Below are positions 21,116-34,200 of a DNA stretch of 64,000 nt, piece by piece (the first letter of the stretch is position 1; the number at the start of each line of letters is the position of its first letter). Source of the DNA: Lucinisca nassula (taxonomy: Eukaryota > Mollusca > Bivalvia > Lucinida > Lucinidae). Where the stretch lies: NCBI GenBank assembly GCA_963580285.1, contig OY757026.1:89192651-89256650 (forward strand), in the 5' to 3' direction. The notes under the pieces were generated by a model. That model did not search any database. It worked only from the letters and a program-made list of their open reading frames with translations, and was not told the DNA's origin. Made by a program: the position numbers and the translations under genes.

Positions 21116-21437
21116 ATTAGAAACTCAGTAAAACCTCGTTTTTGACTTTATCTGTCAAGCTCTTGTGTTTGGATATCTCTGTCTGGATCGAGAATGGATG
21201 TTAGCTTCTATTTATTCATTATTCTTAAGACAAAATCTACAAACAGAATGTTACTAGTTTCCCAAAGCATCTAGTGCATGTCACAGGGGTGGAAAAATAA
21301 CATACCTTTACCCCTACCGGAACTCAAACCCAGGGCCTCTCGCATACCGTGCGAACACTCTATCGACTGAGCTATATTCCTGTTTCCATGCTTTTGATAG
21401 GATTTATATACAATGTAAATGAAAAAGCAAATTTTAA

Positions 21438-21660
21438 CCCTTAAGATGCCAATCACAACAATTCTTGTCTGCTTTGTTGTCTGCTGGTCACTTTTGAAAT
21501 CATTTTTGCAACAGTGTGGACCCAGATCAGAATGCTCCTCTAGGAGAGTCTGATCAGGGTCCACACTGTTTGCATGTAAGCAAAAAATATGCTGGAAAAA
21601 TTTACCAGAACTGGCAGCAAATGAAATAAACAGATGCAGTTTTTCTTGGCATTTCAAGGG
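21438..21660. mobile_element. piggyBac-like MITE, TTAA target duplication
   Basis: TTAA at 21434-21437 and 21661-21664. Ends CCCTTAAGATGCCAA and TTGGCATTTCAAGGG are complementary with one or two mismatches. The centre is a palindrome of the ACAGTGTGGACCC..AGTCTGATC type seen in other MITEs here. Confidence 0.85.
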
Positions 21661-21737
21661 TTAACAATGTGCTACTCTTTAATAAGCTAATACTTTACTT
21701 CCTTGTCACCTGTGGGTTACTCTTTAACAAGCTAATA

Positions 21738-22069
21738 CAGTCGAACTTCAATGGCTCGAACACCTTTGGGACCTCGAAAATATGTTCGAGACAGGGGTAG
21801 TTCGAGCCACTGCGGGCTTCTGCCAGGAGGCATAACGACATACTTTAGGACATCTCTTCGGTGTTCTATAATGAAAAATGTATGCTGTGTGTACTCATTA
21901 GAATCGCCTCATCGAGGCGATTCTAATGAGTACACACAGTATACATTTGCAAGATAAGACCAAAATATCCTCAATTTTACCCTCCCTATTTCTTTTGTAA
22001 AGAAATTCCATAGGGACTCAAAAACGGGTTCGACTCAGCCATGGTAAACGAGCCATCGAAGTTCTACTG
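21738..22069. mobile_element. pogo/Tc1-mariner-like MITE with TA target duplication
   Basis: Left end CAGTCGAACTTCAATGGC and right end (complement) CAGTAGAACTTCGATGGC match over about 21 bp with two differences and are flanked by TA on both sides. CAGT..GAACTTC ends with TA duplication suit the pogo/Tigger branch. There is no transposase. A separate palindrome is nested at 21877-21948. A further left-end fragment occurs near 22155. Confidence 0.8.
21877..21948. repeat. Nested 72-bp palindrome (GTACTCATTAGAATCGCCTC)
   Basis: Arms of about 32 bp pair nearly perfectly. The same core, GAGTACCCACA with AGAACCGCCTC, recurs at 27690-27780, 36973-37087 and 42960-43275, defining a fold-back family. 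Confidence 0.85.
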
Positions 22070-22191
22070 TACATTACTTCCTTGTGCGTATAATTAAATG
22101 CTTGCAAATACTTTAAGTTTACGAAGAAAATAGCTCAATACAGGTTACTATTATTGAACTTAAATGGCTCAAATACCTTTGTTTTGTTCGT

Positions 22192-22950
22192 TTGAATCGA
22201 GTTTTACATCCCCGTCAACACTAGGCCATTTTGGAGACATTGCTTCCAATTTTGTGCGACTTTTACCCGACACTCAGATGAAATGACATCTCAAGCCTGA
22301 TCAGCAAAATAATATGCAGGGATGGTCCGACACCAATCTGCCTGGGCATAACAACACTCGTGTATGGCTGGTTTCAGCTCTGTGTGGAGGATTTGTTTGT
22401 TTGTTTGATTTGCGGTTTAACCTCCCCGTCAACACTGTAAAGGTCATTTTGGAGACGTTGCTTCCAATTTTGTGGGACTTTTACCCGACATTGAGATGAA
22501 ATGACATCTCAAGCCCTGTCGCCCAATGAAACCAATAGGGTTTATTAGCATGAACGGTCCGCCTCGCACGGCGGTTCCTGGACAGGCTTAGATCCTCTAA
22601 GCGGTTTACCAGTACTAGTGTGCGGGCCAGATTCAGCTCTGCGTGGAAGCATCATGCAGCCCATATATTTCTTCAAGCCCCTATGGGCGGGGGCCAGTTC
22701 TGTGTGGAGGAATCATTTGTTTGTTTGTTTGATTGAGGTTTAATGTCCCCTTCAACACTGTATAGGTCATTTTGGAGACATTTCTTCAAACGTTGTAAGA
22801 CTTTCACCCGAAACTGAGATGAAATCGCATCTCAAACCCTGTCGCCCAATGAAACCAATAGAGTTTATAAGCATGGATGGTCTGACTCGCACCTATTTGC
22901 CTGGGCAGGCTTAGATCCACTAAGCGGTTTACCAGTATTCGTGTGCTGGT
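22192..22950 (-). mobile_element. Three SINE-A copies in a row
   Basis: Copies at about 22192-22382 (internally deleted), 22389-22692 (nearly complete) and 22706-22950. Each starts at the left with a GTTTGTTTGATT-type tail and a GTCAACACT block and runs towards the GGAAGCATCATGCAGCCC head. The two right junctions fall in AATCATTTGTTTG-like sequence, which suggests insertion of one copy into the tail of another. Confidence 0.85.
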
Positions 22951-23188
22951 CAGCGTACCAAACCACACTTCCTAAACAGGCTCCTATATTTAAGCGGTTA
23001 ATCAGTAGTGCATCCTTTTGCCAGAAACTGACAACCGCCCTTCCTGAATCAGCATAAGGGAGAGAATGACTGTAGAAAAGATTTCATGATCAACCCCAAC
23101 GAAAGAATTTTGCTGACCCATGCAGGTACTCAACCCGCAACCTCCTGATCACCAGTCAGGTGCATATCTGAGCTTCTGAGGCCGGCAT
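22950..23188 (-). mobile_element. SINE-B fragment
   Basis: Body CCAGAAACTGACAACCGCCC, then a tRNA-like head with CACCAGTCAGGTGCATATC. It directly abuts a SINE-A. Confidence 0.75.
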
Positions 23189-23219
23189 GTGTCAGATGTT
23201 TCCAGTCCCTTTAAGTGCA

Positions 23220-23570
23220 CAAAATTACACCAAAATACTAATACAACTAGAAAGATTTAACATGTACCAAATAACAACTGTACACAATTTAGAATGCAAC
23301 AAAATTACAACTAGCATGATTTAAGGTGTACCAAATATTACTTGTAGCACAATTTAATGACCAACAAATTACATGATTTCAGGTGTACCAAATAACACCA
23401 CTAACACAATTTAAAGTGCACCAAGTTACAACTGTAGCACAATTTAATGAGGAACAAATTACAGCTAGCATGATTTCAGGTGTACCAAATAACACATCTA
23501 ACACAATTTAAAGTGCACCAAATTACAACTGTAGCACAATTTAAGGTGCATCAAATTTCATGTAAAATTA
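23220..23570 (+). repeat. Minisatellite, roughly 34-bp units
   Basis: Units alternate ACAATTTAA..GTGCACCAAATTACAACTG and ATGATTTCAGGTGTACCAAATAACA. A composite of about 95 bp is duplicated (23350 and 23438). Confidence 0.8.
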
Positions 23571-23589
23571 ACAAAATGCAGCAAAATAT

Positions 23590-25154
23590 AGTACAGCAAA
23601 ATTCCTATATTAAGACCACCTGTGACTGTTCAAAAGTGGTCTTAAATTTTGAACAGTCCCAAAGGTGGCCTCTGAGTTGAGTACACTGTATGCAGGAAAT
23701 AAAGGAAAGAATAACTGCATTCCACTAAATACGATTTTTAAAGCAGAATAAGACATAATTTTAGGTGGTCTAAATAACGGAATTTCACGACATTATGTTT
23801 GTCCAGTACTGAGTATGCTAATAGTTTTCTTTAAATGCAACAAAAAATGTGTATCTGCAACAATATAACAAGTGTTAAAGAAATAATTTTCACATTTCCC
23901 TAGTCTACAAAACTGACTATACTGAGAAAATTACCACTTTACACAAGGTTTTATGTTTTACTCAGGAAATGCAAATTCGAGTAGTTCAAACCTATACCTC
24001 GGTTCAGTTGTTCAAAGCCCTGTCTGGTTAATGAACCGAATAGTGGTTAAAATGTTAGCTGCTCTGGTGAGTACAATATTGTGATTCCATGCTATCTTTG
24101 TTGTACCTGGTATCTTGTTGTACTGTATATAACTGTGGGTTAACTGATAAACAATCAACCCAGAAATAAGGTCTATCAAAGACATATGAAACGTGGACAT
24201 AGACATGGAATGTGGGAAGGTGCTCACTACCAGGTTGTTATGTCAGGGGTATCAAAAAACCAAACTGGTATCAACACTATAGAAGTTCTATGGGAGGCAC
24301 CATGATCTTGTTGATCCGTACAATGTGGCCATTTCCAGAATGATTTCTGATATGTTTGCCAATGGAAAGCCATAGGAAGACTTCCAAAATCTCGGACATA
24401 CCCTTCACAGCATTTACACCTTTTCTTCATTCGGGTCGATGGGCATGGTGGGCGAAGCTTGCTTACCAAGTAATGCTTACTATCCCTGGACCCCTAATTA
24501 CACTCTTCTGGAGTCCATGTCTGTTGATCTGAACATTGATATTTGCCATTTTGTCTATGGACTAATGATTTTGGATTAACGCTTTGGTACTACGACCTAA
24601 CTATATTTACCACATGTGTTTGTGCAGAGTCTTATTCAGATGACAGGCGCTGTAAAATGGATTATAGTGAGAGAGAGCCACGCAGAGTCAACCTCACTCT
24701 CTCGTCCTGACTTAGCTGGATACAGGCGCAAGACAATGTTGAGATAGGCTTGAGCAAACAGTGTTGACAGTGTCAAGATAGGCTTGAGCAAACAGTGTAA
24801 ACCAAATGAAATGCCGCATCTCATCAGGGTCTACACTATTTGCCACTCATCCAGCTATTTTCAGGCACAATCTCGGGTAGTAAATTGTACTTGATTCAAA
24901 TTTTAGAACAAGCATGGTAAGGAGTCGGGTAAATACTTAGGGTAAATACAGTATTATGGCTTGCATGCAAACATGACAGGTGCAAGTGGGCGGGCTTTCC
25001 TGGACCTTGGTTGCTTCTTCAAGTTCTTGTTTCTAGTAAGCTCTGTCATTTCTCATTTCTTACTCGCAAGAATTGTCCAAAGTCCCTGGGCATCACTCTT
25101 TTTACATTACTAGCCAAGTCCAGCTTGTTGGGTAAAAATCTTGGTCACCATGTG
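23590..25154. other. Region downstream of UBE2G2; probable 3' UTR at its right end
   Basis: Minus-strand transcription of UBE2G2 would continue from 25154 leftwards. No AATAAA-type signal was seen close by, so the transcript end is not placed. The region contains a direct repeat AGATAGGCTTGAGCAAACAGTG (24723 and 24776) in a palindromic MITE remnant, related to 37620-37810. No other gene was recognised. Confidence 0.5.
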
Positions 25155-25267
25155 TCATAATCCTAACGTCTTCCTAACTGATTTTTCTGCTATTTCCTTA
25201 AATTTTTCCCGATCTTCTCTCCAAGTCTTTGCTGCATCAACATTGGCTGCACTTTCATCATTTGGCT
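25155..25267 (-). CDS. UBE2G2: UBE2G2 coding exon 5 (C-terminal, with stop)
   Basis: 113 nt. The acceptor TTTCAG ends at 25268. The first two bases complete a Glu codon, and the exon then encodes [13 protein letters not shown] and a basic tail ending RKTLGL. The TGA stop is at 25157-25155. The PNDESxANVDA start of this exon is characteristic of UBE2G2. The C-terminal helices pack on the E2 core. Confidence 0.96.
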
Positions 25268-28200
25268 CTGAAACAGAACCAGAAAGAATTCAGAGTCATC
25301 CCGAGGGATGGATATTTCTATCTACGCCTCACACCCATGTAAGATTCAATTTCTCCCACTCCTGTCTTTACTGACAGCGGATTAGTCACTTAGTGCAGTC
25401 AAGGATTTCCTTACCTGATGTGCAGGAAGAACAAGAATTCCACTGAAGGCTATGCAACACCTGAACATTGCAAATGCAAGATTCTATTTATCATATAACA
25501 TTTAAAACACATTTTATTTGGCAAGAAAATGTCAATAATCACCATTAGTAAATGCTACATCATTAATTTGCAAATTTGAACCACTTGTGGCTTATCCAAT
25601 TTATTACATGGCGTTATTTCATTCTAAGACACGATGCCATATGATAAAATTATATATTGCAAACAATACATTAAAGATCAGATAAAAAGCCTATATATGC
25701 TTATCGTAATCTCCTGAAAATGTTGAGGGCTTGACAAACTGACACACATTCTAACATTTTTGGGCTCAGGGGTGAAATAGTCCCTAAACCTACCAGGTTT
25801 AATGGCTAGTTAATGTGTTTTAAACAGAATTAACCTCATTCTAATGCACTGTAACGCGACGTCTGATTGGATAACGTAAAAAATTTGCGACAGTATATAT
25901 CATGATATACTGTCGGAAATCCGACGTCACCACCTAACGTCGCTTTTCATTGGCTGACATTTGGTTTTATGCAGCTCGCAACGCCTGCCGCTTTGTGCAA
26001 AATAGTACAATTTTTAACAAAACAACCGAATAAGTGCATTAGAATGGGGATAACTGCATTGAAAATTGTCATTTGGGGAGGTAAAACATTGGTTTTATAG
26101 TCGCAAATCCCATTTATGGCTCCGCTGATGCGGATGCGCAGGCTGATCTGAGTATTCGCTGGGAGCACATGTCTTATATTTTAAGTTATTGTAGGTTTTG
26201 TCGTGCACTGGCTCAAATAGCAGAATCTAGTTACCATAGCAACAGATATACAGAAACAGATATTTTGGTATTTGTGACAACTGAAGAATAGTTTTTGTCT
26301 ATTCTCCATAAAAGCCTATGTTGTGGGTATTCACACAATGGGAGATTAAAGACATCCAACAATGAATGGATGTCAGATTGTATCATTTCTTCCTGCCACC
26401 ATTTAAACCCTTATCTTGCTGTTCACGACAACCCCTATCTTTGCAAACAGTGAAGATCCAGATCAGATGGCTTCTGAAGAAGCCAGCTGATCAGGATCTA
26501 CAATGTTTGGCATTCAGTTTATGAATTTGTTGCAATAACGGACGGGTTACAGTTTAGCCATATTTGTGCCTACGATGGATCTGGATGAAACTTATATGCA
26601 ATATAGTCCAACATATTCGCGTTCATATGACAACAATATTTAATTAACCATGACATGTGCAGTCATGTGACTTCCGTTTTTCTACAAGTGGGGTAATTGT
26701 CAGTATTTGGTGATTTGCCAAAGTAACATGACATTTTTTAACAATTAACCGCATTAAAGCATGCTAATCTACATGTCCATATCATAATCTATGTTTCTTG
26801 TATCCCGTGACACAATAGTATGTACAGTATGTGCATAAGAAATTTATATTGTGTTGAAGTTATATGTATTTATTAATCCACAGCTCCCAGTACTTTCCTT
26901 TGATGTTGGCAGTACTAATAAATTTTGATAAATGTATTGTTATCATGTACTGATATCATGAACTGATATCATGTACTGATATCATGTACTGATATCATGT
27001 ACTGTTATCATTTACAGTTTTGAATGGACCAATCAGCTGAGCTACAATTAAAATGGGAAGGGGCTTCTAGCTCTGCATGACAAAATTAACATTGTAGGTA
27101 TTCCTTAAAATAGCCTCGGCAAGGTTATTTGAATGAGTACCCACATTTAAAATAGCTTCTACTTAATGGCAAACAGTGCAGACCCAGGCTGCTCCTTCTG
27201 ATCTTAAAATGGGAAGGGGCTTCCAGCTTAACATTGTGGGTATTCATTCAAATAGGCTCAACAAGGTTATTTGAATGAGTACCCACATTTAAAATAGTTT
27301 TTAGTTAATGGCAAACAGTGCAGACCCTTATCAGACTGCTCCTTCTGATCTTAAAATGGGAAGGGGCTTCTAGCTCTGCATGACAAAATTAACATTGTGG
27401 GTATTCATTCAAATAGCCTCGCCAAGGTTAATATTTGAATGAGTACCCACATTTAAAATAGCTTTTACTTAATGGCAAACAGTGCAGACCCTGATCAGAC
27501 TGCTCCTTCTGATCTTAAAATGGGAAGGGGCTTCTAGCTCTGCATGACAAAATTAACATTGTGGGTATTCATTAAAATTGCCTCGCCGAGGTCATTTGAA
27601 TGAGTACCCACATTTAAAATAGCTTTTGCCGAATCAATGCAGACCCTGATCAGACTGCTCCTTCTGATTAAGTTTCTCCAATTCTCCATAAAATCAAATT
27701 GTAGGTACTCGCTAGAACCGCCTCATCCAGGCAAGTCCAACGAGTACCCGCCACATGTTTTTGTGGGACGAGGCAGTTCAAACTAGAGAAAGCGACCAGT
27801 GGGTCACAGTATACCCCCGGCCAGTGCCACCCTCTGATATATCTTTCGAGCATGTATGTAACATGAGTGAAGAAGTCAAGAAGCTATAAGAATCTATAAT
27901 CTGCTTATAAAATCTAAACCAAACATAATCTTTCTAAATGGACCAAGGGAGTGAGAGCATCAAAGTTACTGAAGGGGTGGGGGCATCAATGTTACTGAAG
28001 TAGCAGGGTGGGGTATGTATCAATGAAATCTTGGAACTGGTATGCAACATTAAAGCAAGTATCAATTGAATTTTTCTTAGAGTTTAGAACATTATGTAAC
28101 AGGCATCTATAAACTTTGTCATAAAACTTTAACAAAATGTAAACTTTCTAAGTCCATGACCCTGAGGTCTAGGTCACTCTGGGTGGGAAAGCGACATGCA

Positions 28201-31200
28201 TCTCAAAATCTTTGGACTGGTATGCAACATTGATGCAAGTATCAACTGAATTTGTCTTAGTTTACAACATACAGGCATCTATAAACTTTGTCATAAAACT
28301 TTAACCAACATAAAATTTCTAAGTCTGTGACCTTGACCTCAAGGTCATTGTGGGGGGTGGGACATGCATCAATGAAATCTTTAGACCAGTATGTAACTTC
28401 AGTGTAAGTATCAACTAAATCTATCAAAGGGTTCAGAAGATACAACCTCTTAGAAACTTTAACGCAAAACTTTAACCAAAATGTAAAATTTCTAAGTCTG
28501 TGACCTTGACCTCAAGGTCACTGTGGGGGGTGGGACATGCATCAATGAAATCTTTAGACCAGTATGTAACTTCAGTGTAAGTATCAACTAAATCTATCAA
28601 AGGGTTCAGAAGATACAACCCCTTAGAAACTTTAACGCAAAACTTTAACCAAAATGTTAACGGACGGACGGACAGATGGAAGGACGGAAACACGGACGGA
28701 CGGACGAACGGCAGGACGAAAACTATATACCCCCATAGCATACTTCGTATGCCGGTACCCCCATAGCATACTTCGTATGCCGGGGGTATAATGAGTACCC
28801 ACAACATACCTTTTTATGGAGAAAAAATATCCCTGAATTATCACAAAATACACTCCCATTTACTGGTGCCAAACATTTTATGAAACATTTGCATGCAGCA
28901 AAAGCACACATCTGAGTTCAAAGTAAGTCCTTTCACTTGAAGGTTCAGCATTAAAATGCCCCAGTGATAAACATCAGGTTAAAAAAGCATGATCAAATAA
29001 CCTGTGGTCAGTTGGATTTAGACCAATCAAATCCAATTAAATATTAATGAAGCAGAGAAGCTGACATTGTCCTTTCAGACAGGACAATCCATTTTTCCAG
29101 ATGGGGTAAATCAGGACAAATAAAAGAAATTGAAATTAACAGTAAATAAAACAAATATGCTTTAATAGGTTTGATCTATTACCTTTAAGTGGAAGTTACA
29201 ATAAGCTGTGGATTAAAACAGATATATCCAATTGTATTTGAGAAATATTGGTAAATATTTGTACTGATTGACATCTGTACAGGATAATTAGACTCGCTCT
29301 GGCGGGCTCGTCAAATTATCCTGTACAGATATCAATCAGTACAAATATTTACCAATATTTCACAAAAACAATGGATATATCTATTACGAATAATATGTTA
29401 GAAGTGCTTAATAATGCAGAATGTATTTTCGATTCTGAAATATATATTTAAAATGTTGGCAGAAAGACAACAACAGTTCAATATATCATTACATAAACAG
29501 CAGATTTGATTGGATTTTGGTGACCTTGACCTCATTTTTCAAGGTCACAGCAACCCAAAAACAGTCATGGCTTGTCTGTACTCTATCTCAATAACGAATT
29601 GATTAATTTTAATCAAACTTGGAATAATATATCATTACAACATACCTGAAATTTAATTAGATTTTGGTGACCTTGACATTTTTTTCAAGGTCAAAGGCCC
29701 CCCAAAACAGTCAATTGTGGGCCAACAATGGCTTGTCTGCAATCTATCTCATTAAAGAATGACCAATTTTCGTCAAACTTGGTACAATATATCAATATAA
29801 CATACCCCTGATCGGGTTAGATTTTGGTGACGACCTTTTTCAAGGTCACAGGCCCTTAAAGACAATCAATTTTGGGCCAAAAATGGCTTGTCTGTACTCT
29901 ATCTCATTAATAAATTGCTTAATTTTAGTCAAACTTTGTACAATATAACATTACAACATGACACAGATTTGATTATATTTTGTCGACCTTGACCCTTTTC
30001 CAAGGTCACAAAAAGTCATGCACCCAAAAACAGACGATTTTGGGACAAAAAAGGCTTGACTGCACAATTTCTCATTAACAAATTGATTAATTGCATTCAA
30101 ACTTGGAATAATATAGCATTACAACATCCCGCAGATTGATTAGATTTTGGTGACCTTGACTTTTTTCAAGGTCACAGTCACCCCCCCCCCCAAAAAAAAA
30201 AAAAAAAAAAAAAAACAGTCAATTCTAGGCCAAAAATGGCTAAGGATAACCCTTTCTACAACTTGTTTAATGTCACTGCAGCTGGTTTCTCGGAATGTGT
30301 GGCGGCCGTAAAAAGTCTCCCTGCCCTACATCATAGTGTAGTTTACATTTTCTTGTCCTTTTGGGATCATTGATTCCATTGTTGAATTTTGAAAATATTT
30401 TAGGGTCACTGATGAAGCCCAGTTGGCCAAAACTAACTAGTGTGACCCAGAAAACATGTACACTCCATATTTTCAAGTTCTGTTGTGTATTCCTTGCTTC
30501 CAAAAGATAACCCTTTCTGCAACTTATTGTCTGCACTCTAAGGCCAAGGTCTCCCGAAACCTGTTCTTTTAGGGCCAATAATGGCTTATCTGTAACCTAT
30601 ATCATTTAAGAATTTATGAATGTTGATCAAAATCGGTTCAATATTTAATTGCAGTATACCAAATTTGTCTGGTGATCTGAGCTTTTTAATGACTGTTTGT
30701 TTTTTTAAGGTCATAGGCTCTCACAAATACTTCCAGCTTTTGACCAAAAATGGCTGGTTCGCAGCTTACATTTTGTGGACGTAAATCTAGTTATTAAAGT
30801 CAAATGCATTTTAAGACACATTTATGGTGAGACGACATTGTTTTCCTCTACCAGCATTCAGGGTAAGTCTGCAGAAAATACGAAATTTTACATACCCTGT
30901 AAACAATATAAGACAGAAACTGGTAATGGAAGGTAAACATGAATATATGTCATACAAGTAACATGCAAAGCATGTGACAGCAGTTACATGGTAGTCCTTT
31001 AATTCATGAATGAAAAGCATTCCCGTTTGCCCAACAAGGAATGATGGTCGTGCTCATACACATGGCCAGCCGCTGTCCTTCTGTATATGTAGACTATATT
31101 GACTTTTTCCTGTGCGAGTATGCACAGTACTTTGATTACATTGATTTTCTCACCTTATTTTATCTATAAAAGTTTCTTTTTCAACATCCTCCACATCGTT

Positions 31201-34200
31201 AACCGTCAAAACATCAGCATTTTTCAAAGCATTATTGTTTCTGAAATAAAGTGGAGTGTAGTTTTCTCTGGTTAACAATGTGGACGACCATGCAATTTTC
31301 CTTTGAACACCACAGGGTTCTTCACTTTTTCCACAGGCGCAATATTACACATGACCAGTAGTGCATGTATTCAACCGGAAATTTTGTTATGAAAACGCAT
31401 GTGGATAAAAAAGTAAATATTTGTCCAACAAACCAGAGATATTTGGTCACCTTATGAGTGTATATTGATCAGTTTTTGTTGACTTCAAGAATTAGCTCTT
31501 TCAGTAGGCACTTTGCAATAGAAAACTGTAACCCGTCCTTACATCGAGTAATTTGATTGGCTGATAGACAGAAATGGGTGTGGCTTTAATGAATATTCAG
31601 CAAGATAAGGGTTAATAGAACAGAAACCAAGATTCATGTCTGTTTCTTACCTGCCAACATGCTAACAACTGACAATAAAATTTTCTCAACGCTCTGCACA
31701 GGGCTCCATCTCTCTGCACTTGTCTCGTAGCCCATAGGGTCATCCCCAGGGGCATGTAAAATTGAGATACAAACTCTGCCATCTGGGTAGACTGAAAAAT
31801 ATACAAAATAGGATTGTACAAAATAGGAGTCTACAGAAAACATGTACACTCCATATTCTGCAGTTCTGTGGTGTATTCTTTGCTTCCAAAGGATAACCCT
31901 TTCTGGAACATATTCATAGTGCAGATCAAATTATATTTACTAGTCCTTTGGGATCATTGATTTCATTGTGGCATTTTGAAAATATTGGAGGGTCTAAAAT
32001 GGCCAGAACTAGCTAGTCTGGCCTAAAAAAGATGTACACACAATAATTTTCATTTCTGCCGTGTATTCTTTGCTTCCAAAGGATAATCCTTCTATAGAAC
32101 ACATTTACTTACAGCCCTATCATTAGTAGGTGCCGGGAGGCTAAATTATCCTCTACTCTTCAAGCACAGCCTTCTATTTTGTTGGAGGCCCCTGCCCATC
32201 GAGGCTTGAAGAAATAGATGGGCTGCATGATGCTTCCATGCAGAGCTGAAACCAACCGCACAAGAGTACTGGTATACTGCTTAGAGGACCTAAGCCTGCA
32301 CAGGCAAAGCGGTGCGAGTCGGACAGTCCATGCTTATAAACCCTATTGGTCTTTGGGTGACAGGGCCTGAGATGTCATTTCAACTCAATGTCGGGTAAAA
32401 GTCCCACGAAATTGGAAGCAACCTCCCCAAAATGACCTATACAGTGTTGATGGGAACGTTAAACCTCAAATCAATCAAAATCTATTTTGTTGGGGTTGTT
32501 TGTTTCACAATTGAGCCAAAGTTACCAACTACAGAAGTTTACCCCCTGCTATTGTCCACTTAACAATCACTGACCATGTATAAAATCAAGGTACTGATTG
32601 TTTATAGCAGCACTAGTCTTCTCCCTGAGACATCAGAGCATTGTGTAAAAAGTAAAATGTGGAGTAGGCTTATACACTTGGACATTGGCAAATGGTGGAG
32701 ACCTAGATTGGACAGAGCAGAATGCGGTGTCTGATCATTGCCTACATTCAGTAATTGAAGGGTGAAACAAAACAGTCTAAGTTACTGTTCAGGACCAGTT
32801 TTCCATCCTACACTCAGAGACAACCCACCAGTCCTGTCATTCCTTTGGTTTTTTCCTCTGGTCTAGTAATATAAGAATCTGATATGGGGTTCTGTTGTAG
32901 ATGAGCGTTTCCAACCCGAGGGATGACCGTGCTGAGCGGAACCGAGGCTACGCCGAGGTTCCGCTCAGCACAGTCATCCCGAGGGTTGGAAACGCCCATC
33001 TACAGCAGAACCCCATATTGGATTCTTTTTCTTGCACAACACCTCTGGTTAGTTTTGACAGCTCGCACATGTATATTATTTACAAAATAAAAGTAGTGCG
33101 GAAGTAGTTCCGGCAGTTGAATAGAATTGAAGCGCATTTATGTTAGTTGCCTGGGTCGGAACACCAGGGTCAGAACAGAAATTTCTATCCCAGGGTAAAA
33201 TCACGGATTTCCTTGTCTGGTGTGCAAGAATATACAGTCTAATGGGAATGGATCACCTTCAGGGGAGTTAATCTTTTAAAAAATATTTGGTCTTCTAAAT
33301 CTATAAGGGTCTACTCTTAAAGGAAAGAATTTGCTTCTCTGGAGTAAATTCTTTCCTTTAATAGTAGACCTTTAAACCCCCGTTTTCAAAGAGGCTCAAT
33401 TTACCACAATGCAAACAGCTCATAAAAGTTGTGTTCCAGGTAAACATGGCCCAAAATACATGTATGACAGGTGTATCTATTCTTTCGATCAACTGTTACT
33501 TTTAATCTCACAGTCTAGCCGCCTACGCCTAAACTTGAAAAGGCTGTGCATCTAGTGCTATTTGTGCCCCAAATAGTGGAATGAAAATGGAAGTTCTTGT
33601 GAAACTTCTTGTTTTCAAGTTACAAACAACACAACTGGGATTTTTGTTGTTATTTATGCTGATCATTCAATCTTTTTGCAAGAGAAGCCTTTGTAGTGTA
33701 GTGGGAAAGCTACATGACTCATAAACCAGGGGTCCTGAGCTTGATTCAGTGCTTCTACAGTCTTTAAATCGAGGTCCCATCTCAATACATCTGTATGATG
33801 TTGTTGGGCCATAAACACACACATCATTTTCCAAGAATATTTCAAATTCAAGGCCCCCTCATGTTGTGTCAGAGCCATGAAACTAAAGTACAACAAAATG
33901 CTTCAAAAGTTCAGAAAAATGGGAAAGTAGGGCAGACCAAAGCAATATTTTTTGATATGGACTTAGCTCTTTTTGGATTGAATGTTTATCAATTGATCCA
34001 AAATTAACCAATTAAGTACCAGAAACCCCGCCAAAACAGGTAGCCTGGCAAACAGTGCAGGCCCAGATCAGATGCCACAGAATGGGGCGTCTGATCAGGG
34101 CCTCCACTGTTTGCTAAAAGTTCAGTCGTTTTCCAAATAGATTTTGAAGAAAACACAACCTGACACCCCTAAATTTTGACATGGACTCCTGCTATATATA

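Larger units (their letters stand above)
26540..31538. mobile_element. Possible 5-kb terminal-repeat element inserted in a MITE
   Basis: GGACGGGTTACAGTTT at 26540-26555 and its exact complement AAACTGTAACCCGTCC at 31523-31538 lie exactly at the break between the two halves of one MITE, so the whole interval behaves as one insertion in intron 4. No transposase ORF is seen inside, and no clear target duplication is visible. It contains a minisatellite, a hairpin array, HINE H2, a long palindrome and a tandem array. A rearrangement that merely used this sequence is an alternative. Confidence 0.55.

Noticed and set aside
28472..28911. Minus-strand open frames through H2
   Set aside because: They translate the tandem unit, the ACGG microsatellite and the terminal hairpin.
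32814..33107. Two opposite-strand open frames with nearly identical products
   Set aside because: An artefact of the near-perfect palindrome at 32882-33018; they are mirror translations.
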